A stretch of DNA of 64,000 bases from Saprospiraceae bacterium (GCA_026129545.1 JAHCHX010000001.1:1053501-1117500), one strand, 5' to 3'; counted from the first letter of the stretch, positions 43,901 to 52,811 are shown. Notes: generated by a model from the sequence alone, not told the origin. Program-made: numbers and translations.

Positions 43901-46369
43901 CTCGGCGGCATGGTCGAACACCACGCCCGTGAGCCGCACCATGCTGTCGAAGTCGCCGCTGAGATAGGCAGCTTCCGCGCTCTCGTTGTGGAGCTCGAGC
44001 GTGAGGTCGTAGTATCGCTGCCATGCGTCGGGTGGTAGCAAGTTGGTGCCGGTGGAGAGGTATTTCCATGCTGGCTCGTGGGCGGCGGAGTTTTTAGCCC
44101 GCTTGCCAGCCATGAGGTTGAGTGTGGCAAGTTGATTTCTTTCGGCTTCTTCTTCAATGAGCTGTATGCCGGCGTTGAATTGGTTGGCTACCTCAAACAG
44201 CCTTTCGCGCTTTTCTTCTTCTGAGAAATGACCGAGCATGAGCCGCCCGATTTTCAGGTGCAAGGCTTGTTTGTCCGAATCGGGAATGAGGTCGTAGGCG
44301 GCCTGTTGCACACGGTCGTGCAAAAATCGGTATTCTACTGGCGTGCCCGAATCGGCGGCATCTGGTATTTCGGCCACGCGGTAGGCGTTGCCAACGGGCA
44401 CTATCAGCCCTTCCAAGATGGCGGGTCGCAAATCTTTCGCCGTGAGGTGAAGCGGTTTTTCATAGACGGTGGCAAGGGTGTGCAGGTCGAACTTGTTGCC
44501 GATGCAGGCAGCGTATTGGCAAAGGCGCTGGGCTTTTTCGTCGAGCAGGCGGATTTTGCCGCTCATCAGTTCCACTACGTTGTCGGTGATGTCGCGGAGT
44601 TTTATTTTTTCCAAATCCCAATACCAACGGTGCTCCGCGTGGTCGAACACAAACAGTTTTTCTTGATGGAGCGACTTCAAGAACTCGTTGACAAAGAAGG
44701 GGTTGCCACCAGTTTTTTCCAAAATCAATTTGGACAACTCGGCGGTTTCGCCGGGCGGGCAGTGCAGCGTGTCGGCGATGATTTGGCTGATGTGTGCGAA
44801 TTGGAGGGGAGCGAGCGTGATTTCTTTGATTGGGACAAATTGCGCTTTCAGGCTTTCAAAGGTCTTTATGAGCGGGTGCGCGGCATTCACCTCATTGTCG
44901 CGGTAGGCGCAAATGAACAACAGATGGGCCGTTTCCTTGTCGGCCATGAGCAGTTCGAGCAGCTTCAGCGACGGAATGTCGGCCCATTGCATATCGTCAA
45001 CGAAAAACACAAGCGGATGCGCTGGCTTGGTGAAGGTGCTGACGAACTGCAAAAATGCGAGGTTGAATCGGTTTTGCGACTCGGACGGTGGCAGCACGAC
45101 GGGGGCTGGTTGTTTGCCGATGATGAGTTCCAACTCTGGCAATACCTCGGCGATGACACCCGCATTAGACCCCAGCGCGTTCAGGAGTTTTTCTTTCCAA
45201 GCGGCTATGGAGGCATCGCTCTCGGAAAGCAATTGGCGAATCAGGCCGCCGAATGCCTCGATGCCCGCGCTGTACGGCGCGTCGCGGTTGAACTGGTCAA
45301 ATTTTCCGTGAATAAAATAGCCGCGCTGCGCCACCACAGGTTTGTGGATTTCTTCGATGAGTTTTGTTTTGCCGATGCCCGAAAAGCCCGACACGGTGAG
45401 CAGCACCGCGTCGCCTTGCGCGGCCTCGTCGAAAGCATCGAGCAGGAATTCCGTCTCCCATTCGCGCCCGTAGAGTTTTTGAGGAATCAAAAACCGGTCG
45501 GACACGTCGTTTTCTCCCAACGGGAAAGGCTCGATGCTGCCTGCTCGTTGCCATTGCAAGGCGCATTTTTCCAAATCGGCTTTCAGCCCTTTCAAGCTTT
45601 GGTAGCGCGATTCGGGGGATTTTTCGAGCAATTTCAGCACTAGTTCCGACAAAACAACTGGCACGGTGGGGTTGGCTTCTGTCGGCGAAATAGGCATCCG
45701 CGCGAGATGCGCATGGACCAACACTGCCGCATCGCCTGATGGGAAAGGCGGCGTGCCGGTGAGCAATTCGTAGAAGGTGGCACCGAGCGAATAAAGGTCG
45801 GAGCGGTAGTCAATCGGGCGGTTCATGCGTCCGGTCTGTTCGGGCGAGATGTAGTGCAAAGAGCCTTCCAACTCGCTGTGACTGACGATGCCTACGGTTT
45901 CGTTGGTCAGCAGGGTAGCGATGCCGAAGTCTATCAGCCGAACATCCTTTTGCTTTGGGTCCACCAAGATATTGTCGGGCTTGATGTCTTTATGGATGAT
46001 GTTGCGGTGGTGGAGTTCGGCCAGCATTTCTGTCAGCCGGATGGCTATCGGGAAAAAGGAGTCGAGCGGCAGCGGTTTTTTGCCTGCGATTTGGCTCAAG
46101 GCCATGCCGCCAAAGTCTTCCATCACCAAGGCTGCCCCACTTGTGAACTCGTGCAGTTCGAGCGTTCTGACCGCGCCTTCAAAATCAAGTTGCCGGGCAA
46201 TGTCGTATTCCCGGCGCAGCTTTGCCATTTCCCGCGTATCGGAAAACTCGCCCGTGCAAATTTTCAAAATCACGGCTTGCCCGTCTCGCAGCCGCATGGC
46301 ACGGCAGACGGTGCGACGCTCATCCGACAGAAGGGTGTCTTTTATGTCAAAATCCGGGACAACTATCAT
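40988..46369 (-). CDS. Giant hybrid Ser/Thr kinase-ATPase-GAF-histidine kinase
   Basis: This 1793-residue cytoplasmic signalling protein has, in order: a Ser/Thr kinase domain (about 8-270; VILKIC, IIHKDIKPDNILV, LIDFGIATLL); an AAA/NB-ARC-like ATPase (about 295-600; Walker A GFSGIGKTKLIEE); and a long helical TPR-like region (about 650-1290). These are followed by a GAF domain (about 1330-1500), a coiled coil, a histidine-kinase dimerisation helix with phospho-His in LTAGIAHEINNPINF, and an HATPase_c domain (DTGKGM, GEGTGLGLSI). Proteins of this plan are known from cyanobacteria and Bacteroidota; their signals are mostly unknown. It starts 24 bases after the lipoxygenase-like gene and is followed by the REC-cyclase gene. 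Confidence 0.93.
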   Translation of the reverse strand: MIVVPDFDIKDTLLSDERRTVCRAMRLRDGQAVILKICTGEFSDTREMAKLRREYDIARQLDFEGAVRTLELHEFTSGAALVMEDFGGMALSQIAGKKPLPLDSFFPIAIRLTEMLAELHHRNIIHKDIKPDNILVDPKQKDVRLIDFGIATLLTNETVGIVSHSELEGSLHYISPEQTGRMNRPIDYRSDLYSLGATFYELLTGTPPFPSGDAAVLVHAHLARMPISPTEANPTVPVVLSELVLKLLEKSPESRYQSLKGLKADLEKCALQWQRAGSIEPFPLGENDVSDRFLIPQKLYGREWETEFLLDAFDEAAQGDAVLLTVSGFSGIGKTKLIEEIHKPVVAQRGYFIHGKFDQFNRDAPYSAGIEAFGGLIRQLLSESDASIAAWKEKLLNALGSNAGVIAEVLPELELIIGKQPAPVVLPPSESQNRFNLAFLQFVSTFTKPAHPLVFFVDDMQWADIPSLKLLELLMADKETAHLLFICAYRDNEVNAAHPLIKTFESLKAQFVPIKEITLAPLQFAHISQIIADTLHCPPGETAELSKLILEKTGGNPFFVNEFLKSLHQEKLFVFDHAEHRWYWDLEKIKLRDITDNVVELMSGKIRLLDEKAQRLCQYAACIGNKFDLHTLATVYEKPLHLTAKDLRPAILEGLIVPVGNAYRVAEIPDAADSGTPVEYRFLHDRVQQAAYDLIPDSDKQALHLKIGRLMLGHFSEEEKRERLFEVANQFNAGIQLIEEEAERNQLATLNLMAGKRAKNSAAHEPAWKYLSTGTNLLPPDAWQRYYDLTLELHNESAEAAYLSGDFDSMVRLTGVVFDHAAELLHKVKAYSIKIQGYLSLTRNGEALSTCLEVLELLGVKFPSKPSKLHIVKSLIETKLRLRGKSADQLVGQPNMTDPKATAIMEILPYTASASYFAKPDLFPLVVFKQVSLSVKYGNHIQSAFAYATYGLVMCGSTLEFDEGQKFGDIAVRVLEKLNGTAVYSRVHFVHSGFILQWRVHFRHCLDGLLNAYQKGLENGDFTYGSYAIFNYCFDKLYMGELPLPSVKAEMDAYVAALHKIKQNTSIVWLNIPQQAVANLLDENQISARFLGPHYDETTETERQIQGKDLSGLCVYYLCRMMLSYLFDETEEALENGEKCVKLLDAVLATPHVMAIHHFYALTLLRTAEKTPAKRQQLIKKAQKTLRLIKKFAKSGPANNLAKQHLVDAEIQRLKGNAREASILYKNAIATANAHGFTNEEAIANELYARFLAASAPEQSRQYLLEARRLYQKWGAVAKVNQLDQQHGLKAPTTTTSDTYSSRSGSHSSDELDMLSLTKAALAISGEIHLDKLMSKLMHVVVENAGAQNGYLIIERNGQWQLEAKGSVEEEKEPKNATESAVTSHEPASAPLHGNELVPESVIQYVARTREDLVIGDIQQDTRFSSDPVAQKNNPRSVLCLPVINQGKIIGILYLENKLSTGVFTEQRVQIMKLLSGQVAVSLENALQYERLEQKVAERTAEVMRQKDALEKSLTELKMAQAKLVESEKMASLGQLTAGIAHEINNPINFVSVGVRNLVRNFEEVKEVMDTYLNPNADTDKVAQQLSEKQRRQQILEIFEDSDTLFKSIQKGVDRTIGIVKSLRNFSRLDEGELKAVDIHEGLDSTLEILQSQIKKKAEVVRRYGELPLVECAAGKINQVFLNIINNALQAIEERGTITLETNFLKENNAVEIIISDTGKGMSEEVKRRLFEPFFTTKPVGEGTGLGLSISYSIIEEHKGSISVESPARAVYANNEQGKGATFVITLPVTQGV

Positions 46370-46393
46370 TGGTATGGATTGATGAAGTTTGCC

Positions 46394-47962
46394 TTAATAT
46401 TGGATGCTCCTCGCTATCTGGTCGAGCGGGATGTAGTTGAAGACCGTCAGGCTCTTTTCTGTCTTGTGCAAATCTTTCAAAAACTGCTCGTTCAGTTCGC
46501 GGAGGGAGGCTTCGTGGGGTTTGTTGAAGTTGTAGCGCACGTCTTTGAGCAAAGTCACGTTGCGAGCCACGAAGAACATTTGTCGTTCGTATTTGTGTTT
46601 GAAAATGTCCCACCAAGTTACCATGGCCTTGCGGTCGAGCGGCGGGATGTTTTTGCTTGTGGGCGGCGGGACGCGGATGCAGAACGGCATGTGGTTGATG
46701 TTGATGGTGCTGTAGTTGTAGTGGTCTGCCGCGTGGCCGATTGACAAGTCCCACACGATACTGGAAATCGCCTTGGCCAAAATATTCTCCTCCTCGTAGT
46801 TGCGAAATTTCACGCCTGAGTTGGTACTGACGAATATTTCGTGGCCGGCGGGAAATTTTGGCACCCAATGTTTGACATAATCAGCCCAAACCATGATGTC
46901 CTCGTATTCCTTTTCAGGAATCTGTTCAACGATTTTGTGTATAAATCCATTGATGACATCGTAATATGCCATCAAAAATGTGCCGTAATCGGAGTGGAAA
47001 AAGCGTGGTTCCATCTGATACTCGTACATCGGGTAGGATGGGTTGAAGATGAGGTTCCCCTGTGCGTCTTCCGATGGGTCGTTGAGCATCCCGTGATACC
47101 CATACAGGAAGAGCGTCATCAATCCGTTGGCATCGGAGGGCAACGCCGCGTAGGGCATGTTGTGGGGGTTCTGGACGGGTGAGTTTTTGGAATTCAACAC
47201 GTTGTGATTCAATTCCAACGAGAGCTCGAGGTGCGGCAACAGCAGTCGAAGCAGCACACTGTCTTTTGGCAGTGCGGATTTTGTGATGGCGTTGATGCTG
47301 TCGTAAGGAAAATGCAAATTGGCGTGTGCCGACAGCGAAATGCGCAAGCTGGCACCCTGCATCACGAAATACTTGGCAAGTTCCCAAGCATTGCCGTCTT
47401 CCGGCGTGAGCATCAGTTTGTTTTCGGGAAAATAAATGGCGACCGCCTTGCGCTTGCCGTTCACCAGCGGTCCTTTGAACAATGCAATTGTCGGCTCCAC
47501 ATATACGCCCGGGTAGGTCATCTTTTTCAAATCTTTGACCAATGTGAAATCCGAAACCCACCACGACTGGTTTGGCTCTTTTTTCATGAACTCGGCAAAG
47601 TAGCGGAGTTTTTCGTTTTGTGGGCATTTTGAGCGTTCCGGCTCGTTCAACTCGTTAGAGATAAACTTGCTCAGCGCCGAGTGCGTGATGTATTCTTCGT
47701 ACTGTTCGTCGGAGAGTGGCTCCAACGAGCGATGCGTCCACGCATACCAAGCAGCGACGGGCCAATAGGTCAGCACGGTGCGGGTGTAGCGCAAGCCAGT
47801 GGTGCGGTTCCAGTGGCGGATTTCGTTTTTGGGAATATGCACCACGCCGGGCGCAAAGCCAAAGGGGTGGGCGGGTTGTGGTTGGGGCCAAGGGCCGCGA
47901 CGCTCGTAGAGGTAGTCCGATTGTGGCCTGACGTTGGGAAGTTTGTAGCCTGATGACTTCAT
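46394..47962 (-). CDS. Lipoxygenase-like protein
   Basis: This 522-residue protein has no signal peptide. Lipoxygenase catalytic-domain signs are WELAKYFVMQGASLRISL, candidate iron ligands H213 and H217 in SAHANLHFPYDS, the following LLRLLLPHLELSLELN segment (family: LLxPHxxxtxxIN), and GHAADHYNYS with H410 and H414 (family: QHAAVNFGQY). The two first His are separated by three rather than four residues, and the protein ends ...SIQY instead of the usual terminal Ile ligand. It may oxidise unsaturated fatty acids or be an inactive relative. It is the first gene of a run with the giant kinase (24-base gap), hinting at lipid-linked signalling. Confidence 0.66.
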   Translation of the reverse strand: MKSSGYKLPNVRPQSDYLYERRGPWPQPQPAHPFGFAPGVVHIPKNEIRHWNRTTGLRYTRTVLTYWPVAAWYAWTHRSLEPLSDEQYEEYITHSALSKFISNELNEPERSKCPQNEKLRYFAEFMKKEPNQSWWVSDFTLVKDLKKMTYPGVYVEPTIALFKGPLVNGKRKAVAIYFPENKLMLTPEDGNAWELAKYFVMQGASLRISLSAHANLHFPYDSINAITKSALPKDSVLLRLLLPHLELSLELNHNVLNSKNSPVQNPHNMPYAALPSDANGLMTLFLYGYHGMLNDPSEDAQGNLIFNPSYPMYEYQMEPRFFHSDYGTFLMAYYDVINGFIHKIVEQIPEKEYEDIMVWADYVKHWVPKFPAGHEIFVSTNSGVKFRNYEEENILAKAISSIVWDLSIGHAADHYNYSTININHMPFCIRVPPPTSKNIPPLDRKAMVTWWDIFKHKYERQMFFVARNVTLLKDVRYNFNKPHEASLRELNEQFLKDLHKTEKSLTVFNYIPLDQIARSIQY

Positions 47963-48353
47963 GGATGCTGCGTTAATGCCGTCTTGTTTAATATTGTGCG
48001 AACATGCAGCGTGTTAGACGAATCGTTCCAAGCGATTATCAATGGCAAAGAAAGGCAAAGCAAAGGCGATTTTGCGAAAGAAATGTTTGGGCGGAAAAAC
48101 TTGAGTAGAAGGTTGATGGAAGAAGGCTGATTCCATATCCATTGAATACAAGGCAAGTCTTTCAGCTCTCTACCTTCCGCCCTCTGCCTAAGTTTTTACA
48201 TTTGGGCGGGAAAATATTGTTCGGTTCGGACTGGCCGCGTACATACACTTCGCGCCGCCAATTTTTGAGCATGACTACAGCCGCAATCCGCTCAAAATCA
48301 CGGAGAGCAATCATATTAATCTGACAAACCCTAACGCGAATCAAGGCATAAAT
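47963..48353. other. Intergenic region between the lipoxygenase-like gene and dusB
   Basis: These 391 bases hold no convincing gene. The right part contains repeat copy C. The left part should carry the promoter of the lipoxygenase-kinase run on the minus strand, but I see no good TAnnTTTG element. Confidence 0.5.
48278..48352 (+). repeat. Dispersed ~80-bp intergenic repeat, copy C
   Basis: It matches copy A in the same orientation over CTCAAAATCACGGAGAGCAA and the end AATCAAGGCATAAAT. It lies at the 3' end of dusB. Confidence 0.85.
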
Positions 48354-49352
48354 CTAAGCGAGCTCCATCTCCATTGCGGAATACTCGGCCTCAATTTCTT
48401 CCAAGATGGCGAAAAGTGTTTCTGGCTGCATTTCTGTGACCAGACGTGCGCGGTAAGGCTTGATGTTGGGCAAATCCCGGAAATAAGGCGCGTAATGGCG
48501 ACGCATCTCCAAAACGCCGAGTTTGGGGCCTTTCCAATCGAGGCTGTCGCGAAGGTGCTGGCGCGCTGCCCGAACGCGCTCTTCAACAGTGGGTGGCGGG
48601 AGTATTTCGCCTGCGGAAAAGTAGTGTTTGATTTCGCGGAATATCCACGGATAACCTATGCTGGCTCGCCCAATCATGATGCCATCCACCCCAAACCTGT
48701 TTCTGTAATCCAGCGCCTTTTGCGGGCTGTCCACATCGCCATTGCCAAAGATGGGGATGTGGATGCGTGGGTTCTCCTTCACTTTGGCGATCCACGACCA
48801 ATTGGCCTCACCTTTATACATCTGCGAGCGGGTGCGGGCGTGAATGCTCAGCGCCTGAATGCCCACGTCTTGAAGGCGTTCGGATACTTCCTGGATATTG
48901 ATGGTGGCATCATCCCAGCCGAGGCGGGTTTTCACGGTGACGGGGCGTTTGGTGCTTTTCACGACGGCCTCCGTCAGTTTTACCATGAGCGGCACATCGC
49001 GGAGCAAGCCAGCCCCGGCCATGCGACAGGCCACTTTTGCCACCGGGCAGCCAAAATTGATGTCAATCACATCGGGGTTCTTGGCTTCTATGATTTCGGC
49101 TGCCTCGAGCATGCTTTCCAACTGGCCACCAAAATACTGGATACCGATGGGGCGCTCGTAGTCGAAAATTTCGAGTTTCTGCAAAGTGTTTTTGGCTTCA
49201 TGCACCAAGCCGTCGGCACTGATGAACTCTGTGTAAACCATATCCGCGCCCTGCTCTTTGCACAGCTTGCGGAAAGGCGGGTCGCTCACATCTTCCATAG
49301 GGGCGAGCAGGAGTGGAAATTCGCCCAGCTCGACGTTGCCGATTTTGACCAT
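48354..49352 (-). CDS. dusB: tRNA-dihydrouridine synthase
   Basis: This 332-residue flavin-dependent TIM-barrel enzyme reduces uridines in tRNA D loops. Marks are PLLLAPMEDVSDPPFRKLC (FMN-binding opening), YTEFISADGL, IDINFGCPVAKVACRMAGAG (with the catalytic Cys region), VKTRLGWDD, IHARTRSQMYKG and IFGNGDVDSP, then GIMIGRASIGYPWIF. The style is DusB. The C-terminal helical domain that binds tRNA is complete. A promoter-like TAACTTTG lies four bases upstream of the ATG. Confidence 0.93.
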   Translation of the reverse strand: MVKIGNVELGEFPLLLAPMEDVSDPPFRKLCKEQGADMVYTEFISADGLVHEAKNTLQKLEIFDYERPIGIQYFGGQLESMLEAAEIIEAKNPDVIDINFGCPVAKVACRMAGAGLLRDVPLMVKLTEAVVKSTKRPVTVKTRLGWDDATINIQEVSERLQDVGIQALSIHARTRSQMYKGEANWSWIAKVKENPRIHIPIFGNGDVDSPQKALDYRNRFGVDGIMIGRASIGYPWIFREIKHYFSAGEILPPPTVEERVRAARQHLRDSLDWKGPKLGVLEMRRHYAPYFRDLPNIKPYRARLVTEMQPETLFAILEEIEAEYSAMEMELA

Positions 49353-49356
49353 GGCG

Positions 49357-49364
49357 CAAAGTTA
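49357..49364 (-). promoter_or_regulatory. Possible -7 element of dusB
   Basis: TAACTTTG (49364-49357, minus strand) fits TAnnTTTG. The dusB ATG follows at 49352, implying a nearly leaderless message. No TTG is found at the usual upstream distance. Confidence 0.4.
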
Positions 49365-49645
49365 GGGTATTACAGAAGCCTCATAAGAAAGGATTTTATC
49401 AAAAAACGTAAAAACTTGGGGCAGCGGATATTGAATTTTGACAGGATTGACAAGGTTTATAGGATTTTTGGCGGCGAAACCACCTCATCCAACCTGCAAA
49501 TTTTGCAGCTCCTGTCAAAAACATGTAAGCCTGCCAGCCGAGCCCTCTGTGCTTGGAGGCTGACTAAGTTTCTGCGAATTTTTCACAAAATGCAACACCA
49601 AGCCTGACTTGTCTGGAATGAAATCCCAATTGTGTGCGCAGGCTC

Positions 49646-52600
49646 TCAGCGCAAGAGCGTCACGTCTCCTTTTTTGGGTGGTTGCAAGGCTCCGTCGCCT
49701 CGTTGCCAGCGAATGTAATAGACATAGACATCGCTGGGCAAGTCCTTGCCGTCGTTGGTCTTGCCATTCCATACGGCATTGGTGTCGGTGCTGCTGAACA
49801 CTTTGTTTCCCCATCTGTCGTAGATGCTCATCTCCAATATGGTGGCGGAGCCTTCCAAAATTTTCATTCGGAACACATCATTCACGCTGTCGCCATTGGG
49901 CGAAAAAGCATTGGGCACAATCACTAAGGGTTGCACCAATTGGAAGTTGATTTGCACCATTTGCATGCAGCCATTGGGAGATGTGGCGATGAGTTTGTAG
50001 AAAATCGTGGTGTCGCTCGTGGAGGGCGAGGTGACGACGGTTTCTGTATTGCCTATTGGGGTAAGGCCGTTTTCGAGCCACTGAAACTGGAAATTCGAGA
50101 GGTTCTGCGAAGGTGCCACCACCGCTCGCAGGGAAATGGGGGCGCCGATGTTGATGCGGTTGGTGTCGGGATTGGCAGCAATGTTCAGAGTAAAGTTGGG
50201 GACTGCGGTGACTTGCACCGCTGCTTCCAATGTGCAGCCGTCGCCGTAGGTGTAAACCACATCGTAGGTGGTTGTCTGCGATGGCGATACCGTGATGGAT
50301 GGAGTGGTTTGGCCTGACGACCACAGGTATTCGCCCGACAAGGAGCCGTTGGCGGTCAATGTCACGCTTTCGCCCGCGCAAAGATTTTGGTTGGGCGATA
50401 TGGTCAAAGTGGCGTTATAGACAACGACGTTCACCGAAGTGTTGATGGTGCAATTGCCCAAAGTGGCGGTAAGGTTGTAGCGGGTAGTTTGGTTCGGCGA
50501 CACGGGAGGCGGAGTGGCTCCGTTGAAAGTGAAGCCCGGCGGGGTAGAGGTCCAAGTGTAAGTAGCGCCGGGAGTTGCGATGTTGTTGAGCGTCACGCTC
50601 TCGCCGGGGCAGAGTTCCGTGTCGTTGGGAAAAGCAATGTCTGGCCCCATGCCATCTACCGTGACCGTGATTTGGCGAGTGATTTGGCAATTGTTGGCAG
50701 TATAGGTGACGGTATAGGTTGTGGTGGCGTTTGGTCGCACCTCGATGGCCTGTCCCGTTTGTCCTGTGCTCCACACATAAGTGCCGGGCACCGACCCCGA
50801 GGCAGTAAGTAGCACGGGGAAATTGCGGCATACGGTGGTGTCGTTTGATACGGTGAGCTGGACATTGACGAGTGTAAGGGTCACTTGCCCCTGCGCAGGG
50901 CAGCCATTGTTGGCTGTCACAAAATAGGTGGTTGTCGGCAAAGTAGGTGTCACAACGGGCTGCGGGTTGGTCGTCGGGGCAAACGCAGGATCGGTCGAAG
51001 TCCAATTGTAAGTGGCTGAGGGGTCGAATGCCTGATTGAGCAATACCGGCTGCCCGATGCAAATCTGCGTATTGGCGGGGAATTGAATGATGGGCAAGGG
51101 GCGGATGTTTACCACGGCGGTGGCGCTCGTGGGGCAGCCTTGAAACTCACCTTTCACTGTGTATGTCGTGGAGGCGCTCGGAGTGGCAATGGGACTGTTG
51201 CAGGTAGTGCAACTCAAGCTTTCGGCGGGCGACCACTCTATGTTGGTCACTCCTGGGGTAAAAGTTGTATTGAGTATGACGCTCTGACCGGGGCAAATGA
51301 TGGTGTCGGGGGTGGCAAACATTTCCGCGGGAGGTATCACTTTCACGAATGCTTCCGAGGTGTCCACGCAGGTGCCGTTTCGGGTGATACGTTGGTAAAG
51401 CGTGGTGGTGTCGGGTTGCACCACCATGTTGTAAAGACTATCGGGGGTGAGTTGGCCTGCTGCGGGTATCCACTCGAATCGAATGTTGGGGTATTCAAAG
51501 GGCTCAAACAAGTTTGACACGAGTGTCACTTGCGAGCCGAAACATATCGTGGTGTCGGATGGCTGAATGTTTAAGTCTGGTGGCAAACTATCTACTTGTA
51601 CAAAAACGTAGCGGGTTCGGATGCACCCGGGTACGGTCGCAGAGGCAGAATAAAGCGTTGGTACAGATGGTGTTGCGATGGCGCTTAGCCCATTGGGAGT
51701 GACTTGCAGACTGCTCAGCGGCGCCCACGTCACCACGCCGCCGGGCGGGGTAAGCGTGGCTTGGATGGTGAGTGGCACTCCTTTACAAGTTTGCACCGTG
51801 TCGGGTTGGTTGAGTTGCAGTTCAAAGTTGATGACCGTGACTTGTACCGCGCGATTCACGATGCAGCCGGGATTGCTGGCTGTCAGTATGTAGGTGGTTG
51901 TTTGTTGCGGCGTGGCGACAGGGTTGGCGACGGTGGCTGTGTCCAAGGTGCCGTTGTTGGGTGTCCATGAATAATTGGTATTGGGTTCGGGCACAGTATT
52001 GGCAAGGCGCACGCTCTCGCCGATGCAGATGGCTGTGTCGCCCTGCACTGCTAGTACGGGTTGTTGGAACACCGTTATTTTCACGCTATCGGTGGAAGGG
52101 AAAGGACAGGTCGGGTTGACCGCCACCAAGTAATAGGTCGTGGTTTGCAATGGTGCCACCGACGGGTTGGGCAAGGAGGAGATAAACCCGGGCGGCACAG
52201 AGCTCCATTGGTAAAAGGTATTGGGGAAACCCGGCCCACCGAGGTTGGTTGACTGACCTGCACAAAGCACTTTGTTGGGGCTGATGGTGTATTGCGGTTG
52301 TTGCCCATTCACCACTGTGATGGTTATCGTGTCGCTCTGCGTGCATTGAGGTGTTTGCAACGTGGCGATGTATGTGTAAACCCCAGTTGTCAGCCCTGTC
52401 ACCATTGGGGAAGGGCAATTGTAACAGCTAAGTCCTGCCGGTCCGGTCCAAGTGTAGTTGCCCAATTGTGGGCCATTTTTATTCAACTGAAAAGAGGCGT
52501 TGTTACAAACCGTGATGTTGGGTCCAAGGTTGAAATCGCAGGGTTGAGAAAAAGCGACTGCCCAACACAGTAAGAGAAGCAGGGTAAAATAAGGTCTCAT
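49646..52600 (-). CDS. Giant secreted Ig/PKD-repeat protein with T9SS type B tail
   Basis: This 984-residue protein has a signal peptide (MRPYFTLLLLLCWAVAFS before QPCDF). About ten repeats of 80-90 residues follow, each opening with a T-x-C-x-G-x-x-V-x-L pattern (KVLCAGQSTNL, TAICIGESVRL, TIICPGQSVIL, TELCPGESVTL, QNLCAGESVTL) and closing with TTTY..VxxxxxGC. The last about 90 residues are a gliding-motility-associated C-terminal domain (PNAFSPNGDSVNDVF, MSIYDRWGNKVF, YYIRWQRGDG), which targets export through type IX secretion. The likely role is in adhesion or the extracellular matrix. The 293 bases upstream of dusB that follow its stop hold no gene, only AT-rich CCTGTCAA-type repeats. Confidence 0.93.
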   Translation of the reverse strand: MRPYFTLLLLLCWAVAFSQPCDFNLGPNITVCNNASFQLNKNGPQLGNYTWTGPAGLSCYNCPSPMVTGLTTGVYTYIATLQTPQCTQSDTITITVVNGQQPQYTISPNKVLCAGQSTNLGGPGFPNTFYQWSSVPPGFISSLPNPSVAPLQTTTYYLVAVNPTCPFPSTDSVKITVFQQPVLAVQGDTAICIGESVRLANTVPEPNTNYSWTPNNGTLDTATVANPVATPQQTTTYILTASNPGCIVNRAVQVTVINFELQLNQPDTVQTCKGVPLTIQATLTPPGGVVTWAPLSSLQVTPNGLSAIATPSVPTLYSASATVPGCIRTRYVFVQVDSLPPDLNIQPSDTTICFGSQVTLVSNLFEPFEYPNIRFEWIPAAGQLTPDSLYNMVVQPDTTTLYQRITRNGTCVDTSEAFVKVIPPAEMFATPDTIICPGQSVILNTTFTPGVTNIEWSPAESLSCTTCNSPIATPSASTTYTVKGEFQGCPTSATAVVNIRPLPIIQFPANTQICIGQPVLLNQAFDPSATYNWTSTDPAFAPTTNPQPVVTPTLPTTTYFVTANNGCPAQGQVTLTLVNVQLTVSNDTTVCRNFPVLLTASGSVPGTYVWSTGQTGQAIEVRPNATTTYTVTYTANNCQITRQITVTVDGMGPDIAFPNDTELCPGESVTLNNIATPGATYTWTSTPPGFTFNGATPPPVSPNQTTRYNLTATLGNCTINTSVNVVVYNATLTISPNQNLCAGESVTLTANGSLSGEYLWSSGQTTPSITVSPSQTTTYDVVYTYGDGCTLEAAVQVTAVPNFTLNIAANPDTNRINIGAPISLRAVVAPSQNLSNFQFQWLENGLTPIGNTETVVTSPSTSDTTIFYKLIATSPNGCMQMVQINFQLVQPLVIVPNAFSPNGDSVNDVFRMKILEGSATILEMSIYDRWGNKVFSSTDTNAVWNGKTNDGKDLPSDVYVYYIRWQRGDGALQPPKKGDVTLLR

Positions 52601-52811
52601 GTAAATGAATTTAATCGGCTTGAAAAACTTGGGAAATCAAAATATAGAGTGCTTGACTTTCGCCGCCCGAAATTCCGGCTTCGGTGGGCTTTTACCAAAG
52701 GAATTGAGAAATTTTGCCGAACAGCGACAGAAGAAAAGGCTACTCGGCGAGCCGCCGAACCCGGCATGAATTGTGCCGAAAAACTGCTGCTATCCGACAA
52801 AGCAAGCCGCG

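Noticed and set aside
44228..45643. 471-codon plus-strand frame opposite the giant kinase gene
   Set aside because: It lies wholly antisense to a well-supported multi-domain gene and has no recognisable motifs; the high GC third position of the kinase gene creates such shadows.
48162..48344. 60-codon minus-strand frame containing MIALRDFERIAA
   Set aside because: This is the reverse-strand reading of repeat copy C; the same peptide-like string arises from the other copies and has no gene context.
52597..52800. 67-codon minus-strand frame between the Ig-repeat protein and the exporter
   Set aside because: It is Ser/Arg/Phe-rich with no family pattern and overlaps the start of the Ig-repeat gene; the gap is better seen as intergenic.
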